A stretch of DNA of 7,334 nt from an uncultured Sphingosinicella sp. (GTDB taxonomy: Bacteria; Pseudomonadota; Alphaproteobacteria; Sphingomonadales; Sphingomonadaceae). Below are positions 1 to 7,334 of this stretch, piece by piece. Where the stretch lies: NCBI GenBank assembly GCA_946886275.1, contig CAMPIH010000114.1, positions 1 through 7,334 on the forward strand. The letters run 5' to 3'. Within the stretch, counting starts at the first letter, position 1. Every line of letters starts with the position of its first letter. The notes under the pieces were generated by a model, which worked only from the letters and a program-made list of their open reading frames with translations, did no database searches and had not been told where the DNA came from. The position numbers and the translations under genes are program-made.

Positions 1-91
<91 letters not shown>

Positions 92-102
92 GCTGCATGG
101 CA

Positions 103-124
103 GGCCCCCCTGGATTCGGGGGCC
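103..124 (-). other. GC-rich hairpin in the pre-tRNA leader
   Basis: GGCCCCC (103-109) and GGGGGCC (118-124) form a perfect 7-bp stem with an 8-nt loop. It lies between the putative tRNA-Ser promoter and the mature tRNA 5' end, so it would be in the leader that RNase P removes. No U tract follows on either strand, so it does not look like an intrinsic terminator. Confidence 0.4.
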
Positions 125-140
125 GGTCGATGAGCCGCGC

Positions 141-169
141 GCTCTAGCTCAAGGTCCGAGCCTTGCCAA
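141..169 (-). promoter_or_regulatory. Putative sigma70-type promoter of tRNA-Ser
   Basis: On the minus strand, TTGGCA (169-164) is followed after exactly 17 nt by TAGAGC (146-141). This resembles a housekeeping -35/-10 pair, with a predicted start near 134, about 43 nt before the mature tRNA 5' end. The match to consensus is moderate, but the spacing and position before a stable RNA gene support it. Inferred by eye only. Confidence 0.5.
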
Positions 170-200
170 GCCGCTGATCGCCTTGCGAACCGAGCCTTGC

Positions 201-229
201 TTGTCGCCCTGCTCAGGGGCGCCTACATA
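201..229 (+). promoter_or_regulatory. Putative hspQ promoter, leaderless geometry
   Basis: TTGTCG (201-206) and TACATA (224-229) are separated by 17 nt. A start 7 nt after the -10 box falls at about 236, which is the first base of the chosen GTG start codon. The mRNA may therefore be leaderless or nearly so. The GGAGG at 230-234 is too close to the GTG (1 nt) to work as a normal ribosome binding site. Inference from spacing only. Confidence 0.35.
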
Positions 230-235
230 GGAGGC

Positions 236-625
236 GTGAACCGAAGCCGCAACATCGCCGCCGCCACCGCCGCCGATGGACGCGCTCTCAAGGCGCCGCC
301 CATCGCCCATGCCCGATTCTCGGTCGGCGAGCTGGTCCGGCACCGGCTGTTCGATTTCCGCGGCGTCGTCTTCGACGTCGATCCTGTCTTCGCCAACAGC
401 GAGGAATGGTACCAGTCGATCCCCGAGGACATCAGGCCGCCCAAGGACCAGCCCTTCTATCATCTCCTCGCCGAGAATTCGGAATCCTCCTACGTCGCTT
501 ATGTCAGCCAGCAGAATCTGCTCCCCGACGACGATGGCGAGCCGATCGACCATCCCGCCATTTCCGGCATCTTCGAAGGCTTCGCCGACGGCCGCTACCG
601 GCTGCGCCGCGAACGGCGCCACTAG
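236..625 (+). CDS. hspQ: Heat shock protein HspQ (YccV-like, hemimethylated DNA-binding family)
   Basis: The 129-residue protein matches the HspQ/YccV family. The core runs from about residue 27 (ARFSVGELVRH) through GVVFDVDPVF (43-52) and QPFYHLLAE...AYVSQQNL (72-95), the same order as E. coli HspQ (105 aa). In E. coli this small cytoplasmic protein binds hemimethylated oriC DNA and modulates Lon protease and DnaA levels; here that role is inferred by family. The first 25 residues are an Ala-rich extension beyond the E. coli protein. GTG 236 is chosen because no other start codon lies between it and the conserved core, and TTG 197 falls in the putative promoter. The gene is transcribed away from tRNA-Ser. 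Confidence 0.88.
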   Translation: MNRSRNIAAATAADGRALKAPPIAHARFSVGELVRHRLFDFRGVVFDVDPVFANSEEWYQSIPEDIRPPKDQPFYHLLAENSESSYVAYVSQQNLLPDDDGEPIDHPAISGIFEGFADGRYRLRRERRH

Positions 626-645
626 CCGCCCGTCGAAGGCGGATT
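626..645 (+). terminator. Weak hairpin after hspQ, possible terminator
   Basis: CCGCC (626-630) and GGCGG (638-642) form a 5-bp GC stem with a 7-nt loop right after the hspQ stop, followed by ATTT. The stem is short and the U tract minimal, so termination is uncertain. Confidence 0.25.
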
Positions 646-657
646 TCAGCGGCCCTC

Positions 658-686
658 TTGGTTGACACCGGGCCCGCGCCTATGTA
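658..686 (+). promoter_or_regulatory. Putative rplU-rpmA promoter
   Basis: TATGTA (681-686) is a good -10 candidate. Two overlapping -35 boxes precede it: TTGGTT (658-663) at the ideal 17-nt spacing, and a perfect TTGACA (662-667) at only 13 nt. Either way, transcription would begin near 693 and leave a leader of about 70 nt before rplU. That is long enough to hold a ribosomal-protein autoregulatory structure, though I see no convincing one. Confidence 0.5.
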
Positions 687-762
687 GCAGCCGGCCTTCC
701 GCGTGGGGCCCGGCCTCGCGCCATCCCGCGCGGTCAAGCATTTGGAAGGTTTGGACAGACCC

Positions 763-1362
763 ATGTTCGCTATCGTGCGCACGGGCGGCAAGCAGTATCG
801 CGTTGCCGCCGGAGACAAGATCGTCGTCGAGAAGCTGGCCGGAGAGGCGGGCGACAAGGTGACCCTGGACGACGTCCTGCTCGCGGGCGACGGCGGCGAC
901 CTCAAGTCGACCGACGGCCTGACCGTCTCGGCCGAGATCATCGCCCAGGCGAAAGGCGACAAGGTCGTCGTCTTCAAGAAGCGCCGCCGCCACAATTACC
1001 GGCGCAAGCGCGGCCACCGCCAGCAGCACACTATCCTTCGGATCACTGCGATCGGCGACCAGAAGGCCGAAAAGAAGGCGCCTGCCAAGAAGGCCGAAGC
1101 GGCTCCGGCCGCTGCTCAGGCTCCGGCCAAGGCCGAGGCTCCGGCCAAGGCGAAGGCCCAGGCTCCGGCCAAGATCGAGGGCGCCGAAAGCCCGGTGACG
1201 GACAGCCCGGCGCCGAAGAAGGCGAAGAAGGAAACGGCGAAGACCGAAGCGAAGGCCCAGGCCCCCGCCAAGTCCGAACCGACGGCGAGCGAGCAGACCG
1301 ATTCGCCGGCGCCGAAGAAGAAGGCTTCGACAAAGAAGCCGGCTGCTGATAAGAACGCTTAA
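763..1362 (+). CDS. rplU: 50S ribosomal protein L21 with long Lys/Ala/Pro C-terminal tail
   Basis: Residues 1-98 are a complete L21: [20 protein letters not shown] at the N-terminus, then [20 protein letters not shown] (68-87) and TILRITAIG (90-98) at its end. L21 binds 23S rRNA in the large subunit. The protein is 199 residues, about twice the usual 100-105. Residues 99-199 form a low-complexity tail of Lys, Ala, Pro and Glu with repeated pieces. ATG 763 is chosen because it gives the canonical L21 N-terminus; the reading frame extends upstream but adds nothing recognisable. A GGAAGG (744-749) lies somewhat far upstream as ribosome binding site. The gene is 23 bp before rpmA, the near-universal L21-L27 operon. 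Confidence 0.97.
   Translation: MFAIVRTGGKQYRVAAGDKIVVEKLAGEAGDKVTLDDVLLAGDGGDLKSTDGLTVSAEIIAQAKGDKVVVFKKRRRHNYRRKRGHRQQHTILRITAIGDQKAEKKAPAKKAEAAPAAAQAPAKAEAPAKAKAQAPAKIEGAESPVTDSPAPKKAKKETAKTEAKAQAPAKSEPTASEQTDSPAPKKKASTKKPAADKNA
1063..1359 (+). repeat. Low-complexity repeat region encoding the L21 tail
   Basis: This part of rplU encodes imperfect short repeats: APAK-type tetrapeptides, KAQAPAK twice (residues 131-137 and 164-170) and TDSPAPKK twice (146-153 and 180-187). The DNA is correspondingly repetitive, dominated by gctccggccaag-like units. Such tracts expand and contract by slippage. The tail is basic overall with some acidic residues and is likely disordered. Confidence 0.8.
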
Positions 1363-1385
1363 GGATTCGAAGGTAGTATTTCGTC

Positions 1386-1661
1386 ATGGCACATAAGAAA
1401 GCAGGCGGCTCGTCCCGCAACGGCCGCGACTCTCAGAGCAAGCGCCTCGGCGTGAAGAAGTTCGGTGGCGAAGCCGTCGTCCCGGGCAACATCATCGTGC
1501 GTCAGCGCGGCACCAAATATTATCCGGGCTCCGGCGTCGGCATGGGCAAGGACCATACCCTCTTTGCGCTTACCGACGGCCGAGTTGCGTTCCGCGACGG
1601 GAAGCTCGGCCGCAAATTTGTCCATATCGACATGTGGCAGATTGAAGCAGCAGCGGAATAG
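1386..1661 (+). CDS. rpmA: 50S ribosomal protein L27
   Basis: This 91-residue protein is a canonical L27: [20 protein letters not shown] at the start, then [20 protein letters not shown] (38-48) and [12 protein letters not shown]27 sits near the peptidyl-transferase centre, where its N-terminal tail reaches toward the tRNA acceptor ends. The N-terminus begins directly with the mature sequence, without the cleavable extension found in Firmicutes. AAGGT (1370-1374), 11 nt upstream of the ATG, is the likely ribosome binding site. It is cotranscribed with rplU and followed by a strong terminator at 1722-1768. Confidence 0.98.
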   Translation: MAHKKAGGSSRNGRDSQSKRLGVKKFGGEAVVPGNIIVRQRGTKYYPGSGVGMGKDHTLFALTDGRVAFRDGKLGRKFVHIDMWQIEAAAE

Positions 1662-1721
1662 GGTCAGCCGAGAAAGGGCTGGCCCGGGATGGGCGGCCCA
1701 AGGATCTCGGTAGAGAACCAA

Positions 1722-1768
1722 GTGAGGGAGAGGGCCGCCGGTCCTCTCCCTTTTCTTTTCTCCCTCAC
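1722..1768 (+). terminator. Rho-independent terminator of rplU-rpmA
   Basis: GGGAGAGG (1726-1733) pairs perfectly with CCTCTCCC (1743-1750) around a 9-nt loop and is followed by TTTTCTTTTC (1751-1760), a classic intrinsic terminator on the plus strand. A second, mutually exclusive pairing is possible: GTGAGGGAG (1722-1730) is the perfect complement of CTCCCTCAC (1760-1768), which lies beyond the U tract. Confidence 0.88.
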
Positions 1769-1834
1769 GAAAGTGTCGCCGGACCGAAGCTCATATGGGG
1801 CAAGGCCGGCGGCGGATGTGGAAGGGGAAAAGTC

Positions 1835-2395
1835 ATGTTCGCGCGAACGGAAAGACTGTTGCTTCGGCCCGGCTGGAAGGAGGACGCCCCGGCGCTCTTC
1901 CAGGCGATCTGCGACGAGCGGATCGTCTGCAATCTCGCCAATGCGCCCTGGCCCTACAGCTTTGCCGACGCCGAAGCCTTCCTCGAGCGCGAACCCGATG
2001 GGCCGCTCGCCACCCGTTGGCTGATCAATTTGCGGACCGACGCCGCGCCGCGGCTGATCGGCTGCATCGGCTTCGGCCATTCGCCTGAGGACGGCCTCGA
2101 ATTCGGCTATTGGATCGCTCGTCCGTTCTGGGGCCGGGGCTATGCCACCGAAGCGGGCAGAGCGGTGGTCGACATCGCCCGGCGCGGGCTCAGGCTTCGC
2201 CGGCTCCGGGCGGGCCATTTCATCGACAATCCCGCCTCCGGCCGGGTGCTGAGGAAGCTCGGCTTCCGCTCGACTGGCACCGCTCTTCGCTACAGCGCGG
2301 GCCGGGGTGCCGAGACGCCCTGCAAGCTGTTCGAACTCGACCTCCAGGCGGGACAGGACCAGGTGTCGAACCCGGCCTGCGCGATGGCGGCGTGA
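1835..2395 (+). CDS. GNAT-family N-acetyltransferase (RimJ/RimL-like)
   Basis: This 186-residue protein has the layout of RimJ/RimL-type GNAT acetyltransferases, which transfer acetyl from acetyl-CoA to an amino group. The N-terminal ERLLLRPGWKED (6-17) is the usual first strand and helix. The acetyl-CoA pyrophosphate loop is seen as FWGRGYATEAG (98-108), preceded by LEFGYWI (88-94). FIDNPASGRVLRKLGF (129-144) is the conserved segment before the last strands. The substrate cannot be told from sequence. GGAAGGGGA (1820-1828), 6 nt before the ATG, is a strong ribosome binding site. A GNAT gene between rpmA and obgE is common in alphaproteobacteria. It lies after the rpmA terminator, so it probably has its own promoter, though I see no clear one. 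Confidence 0.9.
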   Translation: MFARTERLLLRPGWKEDAPALFQAICDERIVCNLANAPWPYSFADAEAFLEREPDGPLATRWLINLRTDAAPRLIGCIGFGHSPEDGLEFGYWIARPFWGRGYATEAGRAVVDIARRGLRLRRLRAGHFIDNPASGRVLRKLGFRSTGTALRYSAGRGAETPCKLFELDLQAGQDQVSNPACAMAA

Positions 2396-2400
2396 CTGAT

Positions 2401-2425
2401 CCTCCCCACGGGTGCCGTGGGGAGG
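2401..2425. repeat. Perfect 11-bp palindromic hairpin between convergent genes
   Basis: CCTCCCCACGG (2401-2411) and CCGTGGGGAGG (2415-2425) form a perfect 11-bp stem with a GTG loop. It fills most of the 33-bp gap between the stop codons of the acetyltransferase and the convergent hydrolase. There is no U tract on either side, so it may act as a bidirectional transcript end or 3' stabiliser. It could also be a dispersed palindromic repeat: GGGGAGG/CCTCCCC palindromes are often seen between genes in sphingomonads. Confidence 0.75.
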
Positions 2426-2428
2426 AGC

Positions 2429-3271
2429 TCAGGCGATCGCCCCGCCGCCCAGCCGCTTTTCGCTCGCCGCGATCAGCGCTCGGTCGTCATGTTTCCAGGG
2501 ATGGAAGCCCGGCAGGAAGAAGCCGAGCCAGGCGCCCAGGATCCGGCGGAGCATGCCCGGCCTTACCCAGGCGAACCAGAACATCCTTGCCCACGCCCGC
2601 GGACCCTCGATCCCATCCTGGCGAAGCAGCTCCAGGGTGCCGCGGGTGCGGTCGACGATGAAGTTGCGGGTGACGAACAGCATCACCTTCGCCTTGACCT
2701 TCCACCTCTTTCCGCGCGGCCAGGCGCGGGTGGCGTGAAGCCAGGTGTCGTAGGCGACGCCCTTATGCTCGATCTCCTCGATCGCGTGCCAGCGCCACAG
2801 ATCGGCGCTCTCCTTGTCGGCGCGCTCGAGATGACGGGGATCCTTCAGAAGCTCGTGGGCGAGGATCGCGGTGAAATGCTCGAGGCACATAGTCGCGGCG
2901 AGGCTGACGATCGGCGGCTTTGCCCGAGTGACCCCGAGCCGATATTCGACGCGTGCCTCGAGCGGCCGGAGGTCGTAGCCCGCCTCGAGCGCTCTTTTGT
3001 TGAACTGAACATGCTCCCGGCTGTGCATCACCTCCTGGGTGACGAACGCCTTGATCTCGGCTTCGAGCTTCGAAGGCGCGCCTTCGCGGAACTTGCGGAC
3101 GCTCTCGACGAAGAAGCCCTCGCCCTTCGGGAAAGTGGCCGACAAGGCATTGTAGAAGGCGGTGGCGACGGCGTCGCCGTCCATCCACCAGCGCGAAGGC
3201 TTGGAGTTCCGGCCAAAACGGAGATCCCGGGGAGTGATCGTCAAGTCGGAGGGTGTGACGGCGCGCCCCAT
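2429..3271 (-). CDS. Predicted metal-dependent hydrolase, ferritin-like (PF10118/COG3687 type)
   Basis: This 280-residue protein resembles the predicted metal-dependent hydrolase family PF10118. It opens with TITPRDLRFGR (11-21) and WWMDGDAVATAFYNALS (28-44). Candidate diiron ligands sit on successive helices: E56 in FFVES, E80/H83/H87 in QEVMHSREH, E131/H132 in CLEHFTA, and H162/E165/E168/H169 in HAIEEIEHKG. This spacing recalls ferritin-like or related all-helical diiron folds. The C-terminal part (about 229-257) is rich in Trp, Phe and Leu and may touch membrane. No specific reaction is established for the family. GGAGA on the minus strand (3283-3279) provides the ribosome binding site. 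The gene is divergent from tetR across 48 bp, so tetR probably regulates it. Confidence 0.85.
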   Translation of the reverse strand: MGRAVTPSDLTITPRDLRFGRNSKPSRWWMDGDAVATAFYNALSATFPKGEGFFVESVRKFREGAPSKLEAEIKAFVTQEVMHSREHVQFNKRALEAGYDLRPLEARVEYRLGVTRAKPPIVSLAATMCLEHFTAILAHELLKDPRHLERADKESADLWRWHAIEEIEHKGVAYDTWLHATRAWPRGKRWKVKAKVMLFVTRNFIVDRTRGTLELLRQDGIEGPRAWARMFWFAWVRPGMLRRILGAWLGFFLPGFHPWKHDDRALIAASEKRLGGGAIA

Positions 3272-3297
3272 GCGTGTATCTCCAGTCTATTGCGGGG

Positions 3298-3326
3298 CGG
3301 ATAGGGCATACTAACACAAATGTCAA
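3298..3326 (-). promoter_or_regulatory. Putative promoter of the hydrolase gene
   Basis: On the minus strand a perfect -35 box TTGACA (3326-3321) is followed after 17 nt by TATCCG (3303-3298), a weak -10. Transcription would start near 3291, leaving a 20-nt leader that contains the GGAGA ribosome binding site. The -35 box overlaps the first codons of the divergent tetR, so a regulator bound there would affect both genes. Confidence 0.5.
3312..3325. promoter_or_regulatory. Candidate TetR operator
   Basis: TAACA (3312-3316), a CAAA spacer and TGTCA (3321-3325) form an inverted repeat with one mismatch in five. It spans the tetR start codon and the -35 box of the hydrolase promoter, the usual place for autorepression and control of a divergent target. 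The repeat is short and could be chance. Confidence 0.3.
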
Positions 3327-3913
3327 TAACAACCAGGGAGCGTCTCACGCCGCAGGAAAGCCAGGCGGCAGCGCTTGAGGCTGCGCGGCGGCTGCTCATC
3401 GAACGGGGACCGCAGGCGGTGACGCTGAAGGCGGTGGCGGCGGAGATCGGCAAGACCCACGCCAACCTGCTTCATCATTTCGGTTCGGCCGCGGGACTTC
3501 AGGCGGCGCTGGCCGCTTTGATCAGCGACAGGGTCTGCGCCGGGATCCGTGAGGCGGTGCTCAGGAGTCGGGCCGGCGAGGTCGATCCGATCGCCGTCGT
3601 CGACGGGACTTTCGATGCCTTCGGCAAGGAGGGCGCCGGAGCGCTCGCCGCCTGGATGATCCTTTCCGGCAATCGCGACGCGCTCAACCCGATCCTCAAG
3701 TCGATCGACCAGATGGTCGACCAGCTGGTCGAAGGCTATGAGGACCGTCCGGTGCACGAAACCACCCTCTGGCTCGTCCTCATCGCAATCGGGGATTCGC
3801 TGCTCGGAGGACCCATGGCGGAGGCGCTGGGCCTGCCTCGCGACAAAGCGAGAGAGGTTGCTCGCCGGCAGCTCATCGCGGCGCGCACGACGGGCGGCCC
3901 GAACACGGCCTGA
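3320..3913 (+). CDS. TetR/AcrR-family transcriptional regulator
   Basis: This 197-residue protein has the standard TetR layout. The N-terminal DNA-binding domain spans about residues 10-60, with AALEAARRLLIERGPQAVTL leading into the helix-turn-helix, AVAAEIGKTHANLLHHFGS (38-56). The remainder is an all-helical ligand-binding and dimerisation domain with no recognisable ligand signature. It is divergent from the predicted hydrolase across 48 bp, so it likely represses that gene and itself. ATG 3320 is the only sensible start: the conserved domain begins soon after and no in-frame start codon lies between. The upstream GGATAGGG (3299-3306) is distant for a ribosome binding site, so initiation may be weak or leaderless. 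Confidence 0.92.
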   Translation: MSITTRERLTPQESQAAALEAARRLLIERGPQAVTLKAVAAEIGKTHANLLHHFGSAAGLQAALAALISDRVCAGIREAVLRSRAGEVDPIAVVDGTFDAFGKEGAGALAAWMILSGNRDALNPILKSIDQMVDQLVEGYEDRPVHETTLWLVLIAIGDSLLGGPMAEALGLPRDKAREVARRQLIAARTTGGPNTA

Positions 3914-3961
3914 TCGCCGGCTCGCCCACGTCATCCGCCGACGGTAAGTCGGTCAGGGCCA

Positions 3962-5946
<1,985 letters not shown>

Positions 5947-5954
<8 letters not shown>

Positions 5955-6468
5955 AATATTGGACGACGAAGGCGACGCAGCTCGCCACCAGCCCGACCAG
6001 GAAGATCCGGTAGGCGAAGCCGAGCAGGCGGTACTTCTTGTTCTGAAGCACCATGCCGTTCTGGTAGATGTCGTGAGCCATGGTCCGGTAGATCCTGTCG
6101 TCGCTTCGAAGCTGCGACACGATCCGGTTGGTGAACTCCTCCTCGCTGAGCTGGGTGAAGGAGCCGAAGAAGAGGACGTTGAGCGGGCCGGTCGGGCGCC
6201 GTTGCCGGGTGACGGGAACGATCGCGAGAACCGCGCAGATCGCCGAGAAGAAGGCGGCGCCGCCGAGGATCAGAAGCGGCAGTGGAGCGGCGCTGCCCCG
6301 CGCCTGGCCGATGGTGATGGTGAAGATGACGAAGGTGGCGCCCATCAGGATGCTCGCCTTGTGATCGGCCATGGCCGACAGCTGGATGTGGGCGAGCTGG
6401 GTCGTGCGCATCATGTGGATGGCATTGGGCGGGTAGCTGGGCTCTCCGTCGCGATCGATTTCCGCCAT
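5947..6468 (-). CDS. Pycsar effector (PycTM, DUF5706-like) membrane protein
   Basis: This 173-residue protein has three likely membrane helices at about 37-55, 63-86 and 150-171. The segment LSAMADHKASILMGATFVIF (30-49), leading into the first helix, resembles the signature of the DUF5706/PycTM family, the membrane effector of Pycsar anti-phage systems, which is triggered by cyclic pyrimidine nucleotides. A soluble helical stretch (about 105-148, including LSEEEFTNRI and MAHDIYQNGMVLQNKKYRLL) separates helices 2 and 3. No pyrimidine cyclase (PycC) is visible in the window. ATG 6468 is chosen because AGGGAG (minus strand, 6480-6475) lies 6 nt upstream; an in-frame ATG at 6531 would add 21 residues across the control region. 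It is convergent with cerR and divergent from acp-spt. A role in sphingolipid or envelope physiology is possible but unproven. Confidence 0.75.
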
Positions 6469-6489
6469 GCCGCTCTCCCTGCCACGCTT

Positions 6490-6551
6490 CTTGGCATGAG
6501 GAGACCGGACTTGCCAAGCGCCCGCCCCCATTCGGCCCTATTTCCTTGGCA
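6490..6551. promoter_or_regulatory. Three CTTGGCA/TGCCAAG elements in the divergent control region
   Basis: Perfect copies of a 7-mer lie at 6490-6496 (CTTGGCA), 6512-6518 (TGCCAAG, inverted) and 6545-6551 (CTTGGCA). The starts are 22 and 33 bp apart, whole numbers of helical turns. The first two form an inverted repeat with a 15-nt spacer. They lie between the ribosome binding sites of the PycTM-like gene and acp, where an operator for both would be expected. TTGGCA can also be part of a -35 box, but I could not pair these with good -10 boxes. Confidence 0.4.
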
Positions 6552-6581
6552 GGTCCAACTACCAAATCTAAAGGGCGCAGA

Positions 6582-6830
6582 ATGACCGATCGGGACCAGA
6601 CTTTCGCGCGCGTCGCCGCGCTCATCGAACCTTTCAACAAGAAGGGCGTGGAGCTTCAGGAAAGCACCACCTTCGCCGGCGATCTGGAATGGGACAGCCT
6701 CGTCGTCATGGACTTCGTCGCCAATGTCGAGGACGAGTTCGACATCCTGATCACGATGAACATGCAGGCAGAGATCGAGACGGTCGGGCAGCTCGTCGAC
6801 GCCGTCGCCAGGCTGAAGAAGCCCGAGTGA
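6582..6830 (+). CDS. acpR: Acyl carrier protein dedicated to serine palmitoyltransferase
   Basis: This 82-residue protein is an acyl carrier protein. The helix-2 motif EWDSLVVMDF (36-45) places the phosphopantetheine serine at S39, and EDEFDILITMNM follows. It differs from housekeeping fatty-acid ACP, which has the motif GADSLDTVEL. A divergent ACP next to SPT is known from Sphingomonas and Caulobacter sphingolipid clusters, where it is thought to carry the acyl donor for SPT. ATG 6582 is chosen because AAGGG (6571-6575) lies 6-7 nt upstream; the in-frame TTG at 6546 falls in a CTTGGCA element. Its TGA stop overlaps the spt ATG by one base (TGATG), which implies translational coupling. The symbol follows Caulobacter usage and is tentative. 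Confidence 0.88.
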   Translation: MTDRDQTFARVAALIEPFNKKGVELQESTTFAGDLEWDSLVVMDFVANVEDEFDILITMNMQAEIETVGQLVDAVARLKKPE

Positions 6831-7334
6831 TGACCGAAGGCGTCGACACCGCGATGAATCCCGCCGACGAGAAGGCGCTGGCCCCTTCAGGACCGGATCT
6901 CTTCTCGAAATTCGATCCGCTGATCGCCCAGCGCCAGGCCCTGCTCGACACCGGCGTCAAGGATCCGTTCGGGCTGGTCATGGAGAAGGTGCTTTCGCCG
7001 ACCCGGGCGATCTGCAACGGCCGCGAGACGATCCTCCTCGGAACCTATAATTACATGGGGATGACGTTCGACGAGGACGTCATCGAGGCCGGCAAGAAGG
7101 CGCTCGACGAATATGGTTCCGGGACCACCGGCAGCCGGGTGCTCAACGGCACCTATGTCGGCCACAAGGCGGTCGAGCAGGCGCTCAAGGACTTTTACGG
7201 GATGGACCATGCGATGGTCTTCTCGACCGGCTATCAGGCCAATCTCGGCATCATCTCGACCATCGCCGGCAAGGGCGATTATGTCGTCCTCGACATCGAC
7301 AGCCATGCGTCCATCTATGACGGCTGCAAGATGG
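6830..7334 (+). CDS. spt: Serine palmitoyltransferase (partial, 3' end beyond window)
   Basis: The first 168 residues are present and the frame is open to the window end. They strongly resemble the Sphingomonas paucimobilis SPT: KFDPLIAQRQALLD (27-40), ILLGTYNYMGMTFDEDVIEAG (68-88), GSGTTGSRVLNGTY (96-109), MVFSTGYQANLGIIST (129-144) and DIDSHASIYDGC (155-166). H159 falls at the same number as the histidine that stacks on the PLP ring in that enzyme, and Y73/N74 are also kept. The enzyme is a cytoplasmic or membrane-associated PLP-dependent alpha-oxoamine synthase that condenses L-serine with an acyl thioester to 3-ketodihydrosphingosine, committing carbon to sphingolipids. The PLP lysine (about 265) lies outside the window. 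The start overlaps the acp stop by one base; ATG at residue 9 is a less likely start. Confidence 0.95.
   Translation, partial: MTEGVDTAMNPADEKALAPSGPDLFSKFDPLIAQRQALLDTGVKDPFGLVMEKVLSPTRAICNGRETILLGTYNYMGMTFDEDVIEAGKKALDEYGSGTTGSRVLNGTYVGHKAVEQALKDFYGMDHAMVFSTGYQANLGIISTIAGKGDYVVLDIDSHASIYDGCKM

Noticed and set aside
149..622. Minus-strand open frame of 157 codons opposite hspQ
   Set aside because: Overlaps the tRNA promoter region and lies antisense to a recognisable HspQ; no motif of its own.
693..762. Possible ribosomal-protein autoregulatory leader before rplU
   Set aside because: The stretch is GC-rich and can form several small stems, but none matches a known L21 leader structure by eye.
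1791..1799. TCATATGGG as a -10 box for the acetyltransferase
   Set aside because: No acceptable -35 box at 16-18 nt upstream.
2417..3304. Plus-strand open frame of 295 codons opposite the predicted hydrolase
   Set aside because: It is the antisense shadow of the 2429-3271 gene, which carries the family motifs and a ribosome binding site. The plus-strand translation has no recognisable domain.
3938..3952. CCGAC/GTCGG hairpin after tetR considered as a terminator
   Set aside because: Only 5 bp with no U tract; it could be chance in GC-rich DNA.
6511..6543. TTGCCA (6511) with CTATTT (6538) as an acp-spt promoter
   Set aside because: The spacer is 21 nt, too long for a sigma70 promoter. Other pairings (TTGGCA at 6546 with TCTAAA or TAAAGG) put the start at or next to the ATG and use the ribosome binding site as a -10 box, so I left the acp promoter uncalled.

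Overview
The window looks like a chromosomal segment from a high-GC alphaproteobacterium, most likely of the order Sphingomonadales. Three things support this. The 5' two thirds follow the widely conserved order rplU - rpmA - GNAT acetyltransferase - obgE. The 3' third carries sphingolipid-synthesis genes, ending in a serine palmitoyltransferase (SPT) that closely resembles the well-studied Sphingomonas enzyme. GC content and codon use are uniform, and no insertion sequence, phage gene or CRISPR array is visible.

Layout. A tRNA-Ser(CGA) on the minus strand lies at the left edge, with its own recognisable promoter, divergent from hspQ. Next come rplU (ribosomal protein L21 with a long Lys/Ala/Pro tail) and rpmA (L27), closed by a strong U-tract terminator. 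A GNAT acetyltransferase follows. A convergent/divergent two-gene module (ferritin-like predicted metal-dependent hydrolase, minus strand; TetR regulator, plus strand) sits between the acetyltransferase and obgE, where many relatives have no such pair. obgE overlaps the next gene by ATGA. That gene is an extended/atypical SDR reductase, which I assign as the probable ceramide reductase CerR.

Sphingolipid block. cerR, a dedicated acyl carrier protein and spt (cut by the window end) are all on the plus strand. Between cerR and acp, on the opposite strand, lies a small three-helix membrane protein that resembles the Pycsar effector (PycTM, DUF5706-like) family. No cyclase partner is visible in the window. 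The membrane gene overlaps the 3' end of cerR by 8 bp and shares a 113-bp divergent control region with acp-spt. That region holds three copies of the 7-mer CTTGGCA/TGCCAAG at helical-turn spacing.

How the genes work together. The ACP is expected to deliver the acyl chain to SPT, which condenses it with L-serine to 3-ketodihydrosphingosine. CerR would perform the keto reduction in ceramide formation. The left half is housekeeping translation and ribosome-assembly machinery (L21, L27, ObgE, HspQ, tRNA-Ser). The most interesting unexplained element is the PycTM-like gene embedded antisense within the sphingolipid genes. All function calls come from reading motifs; no database search was run.
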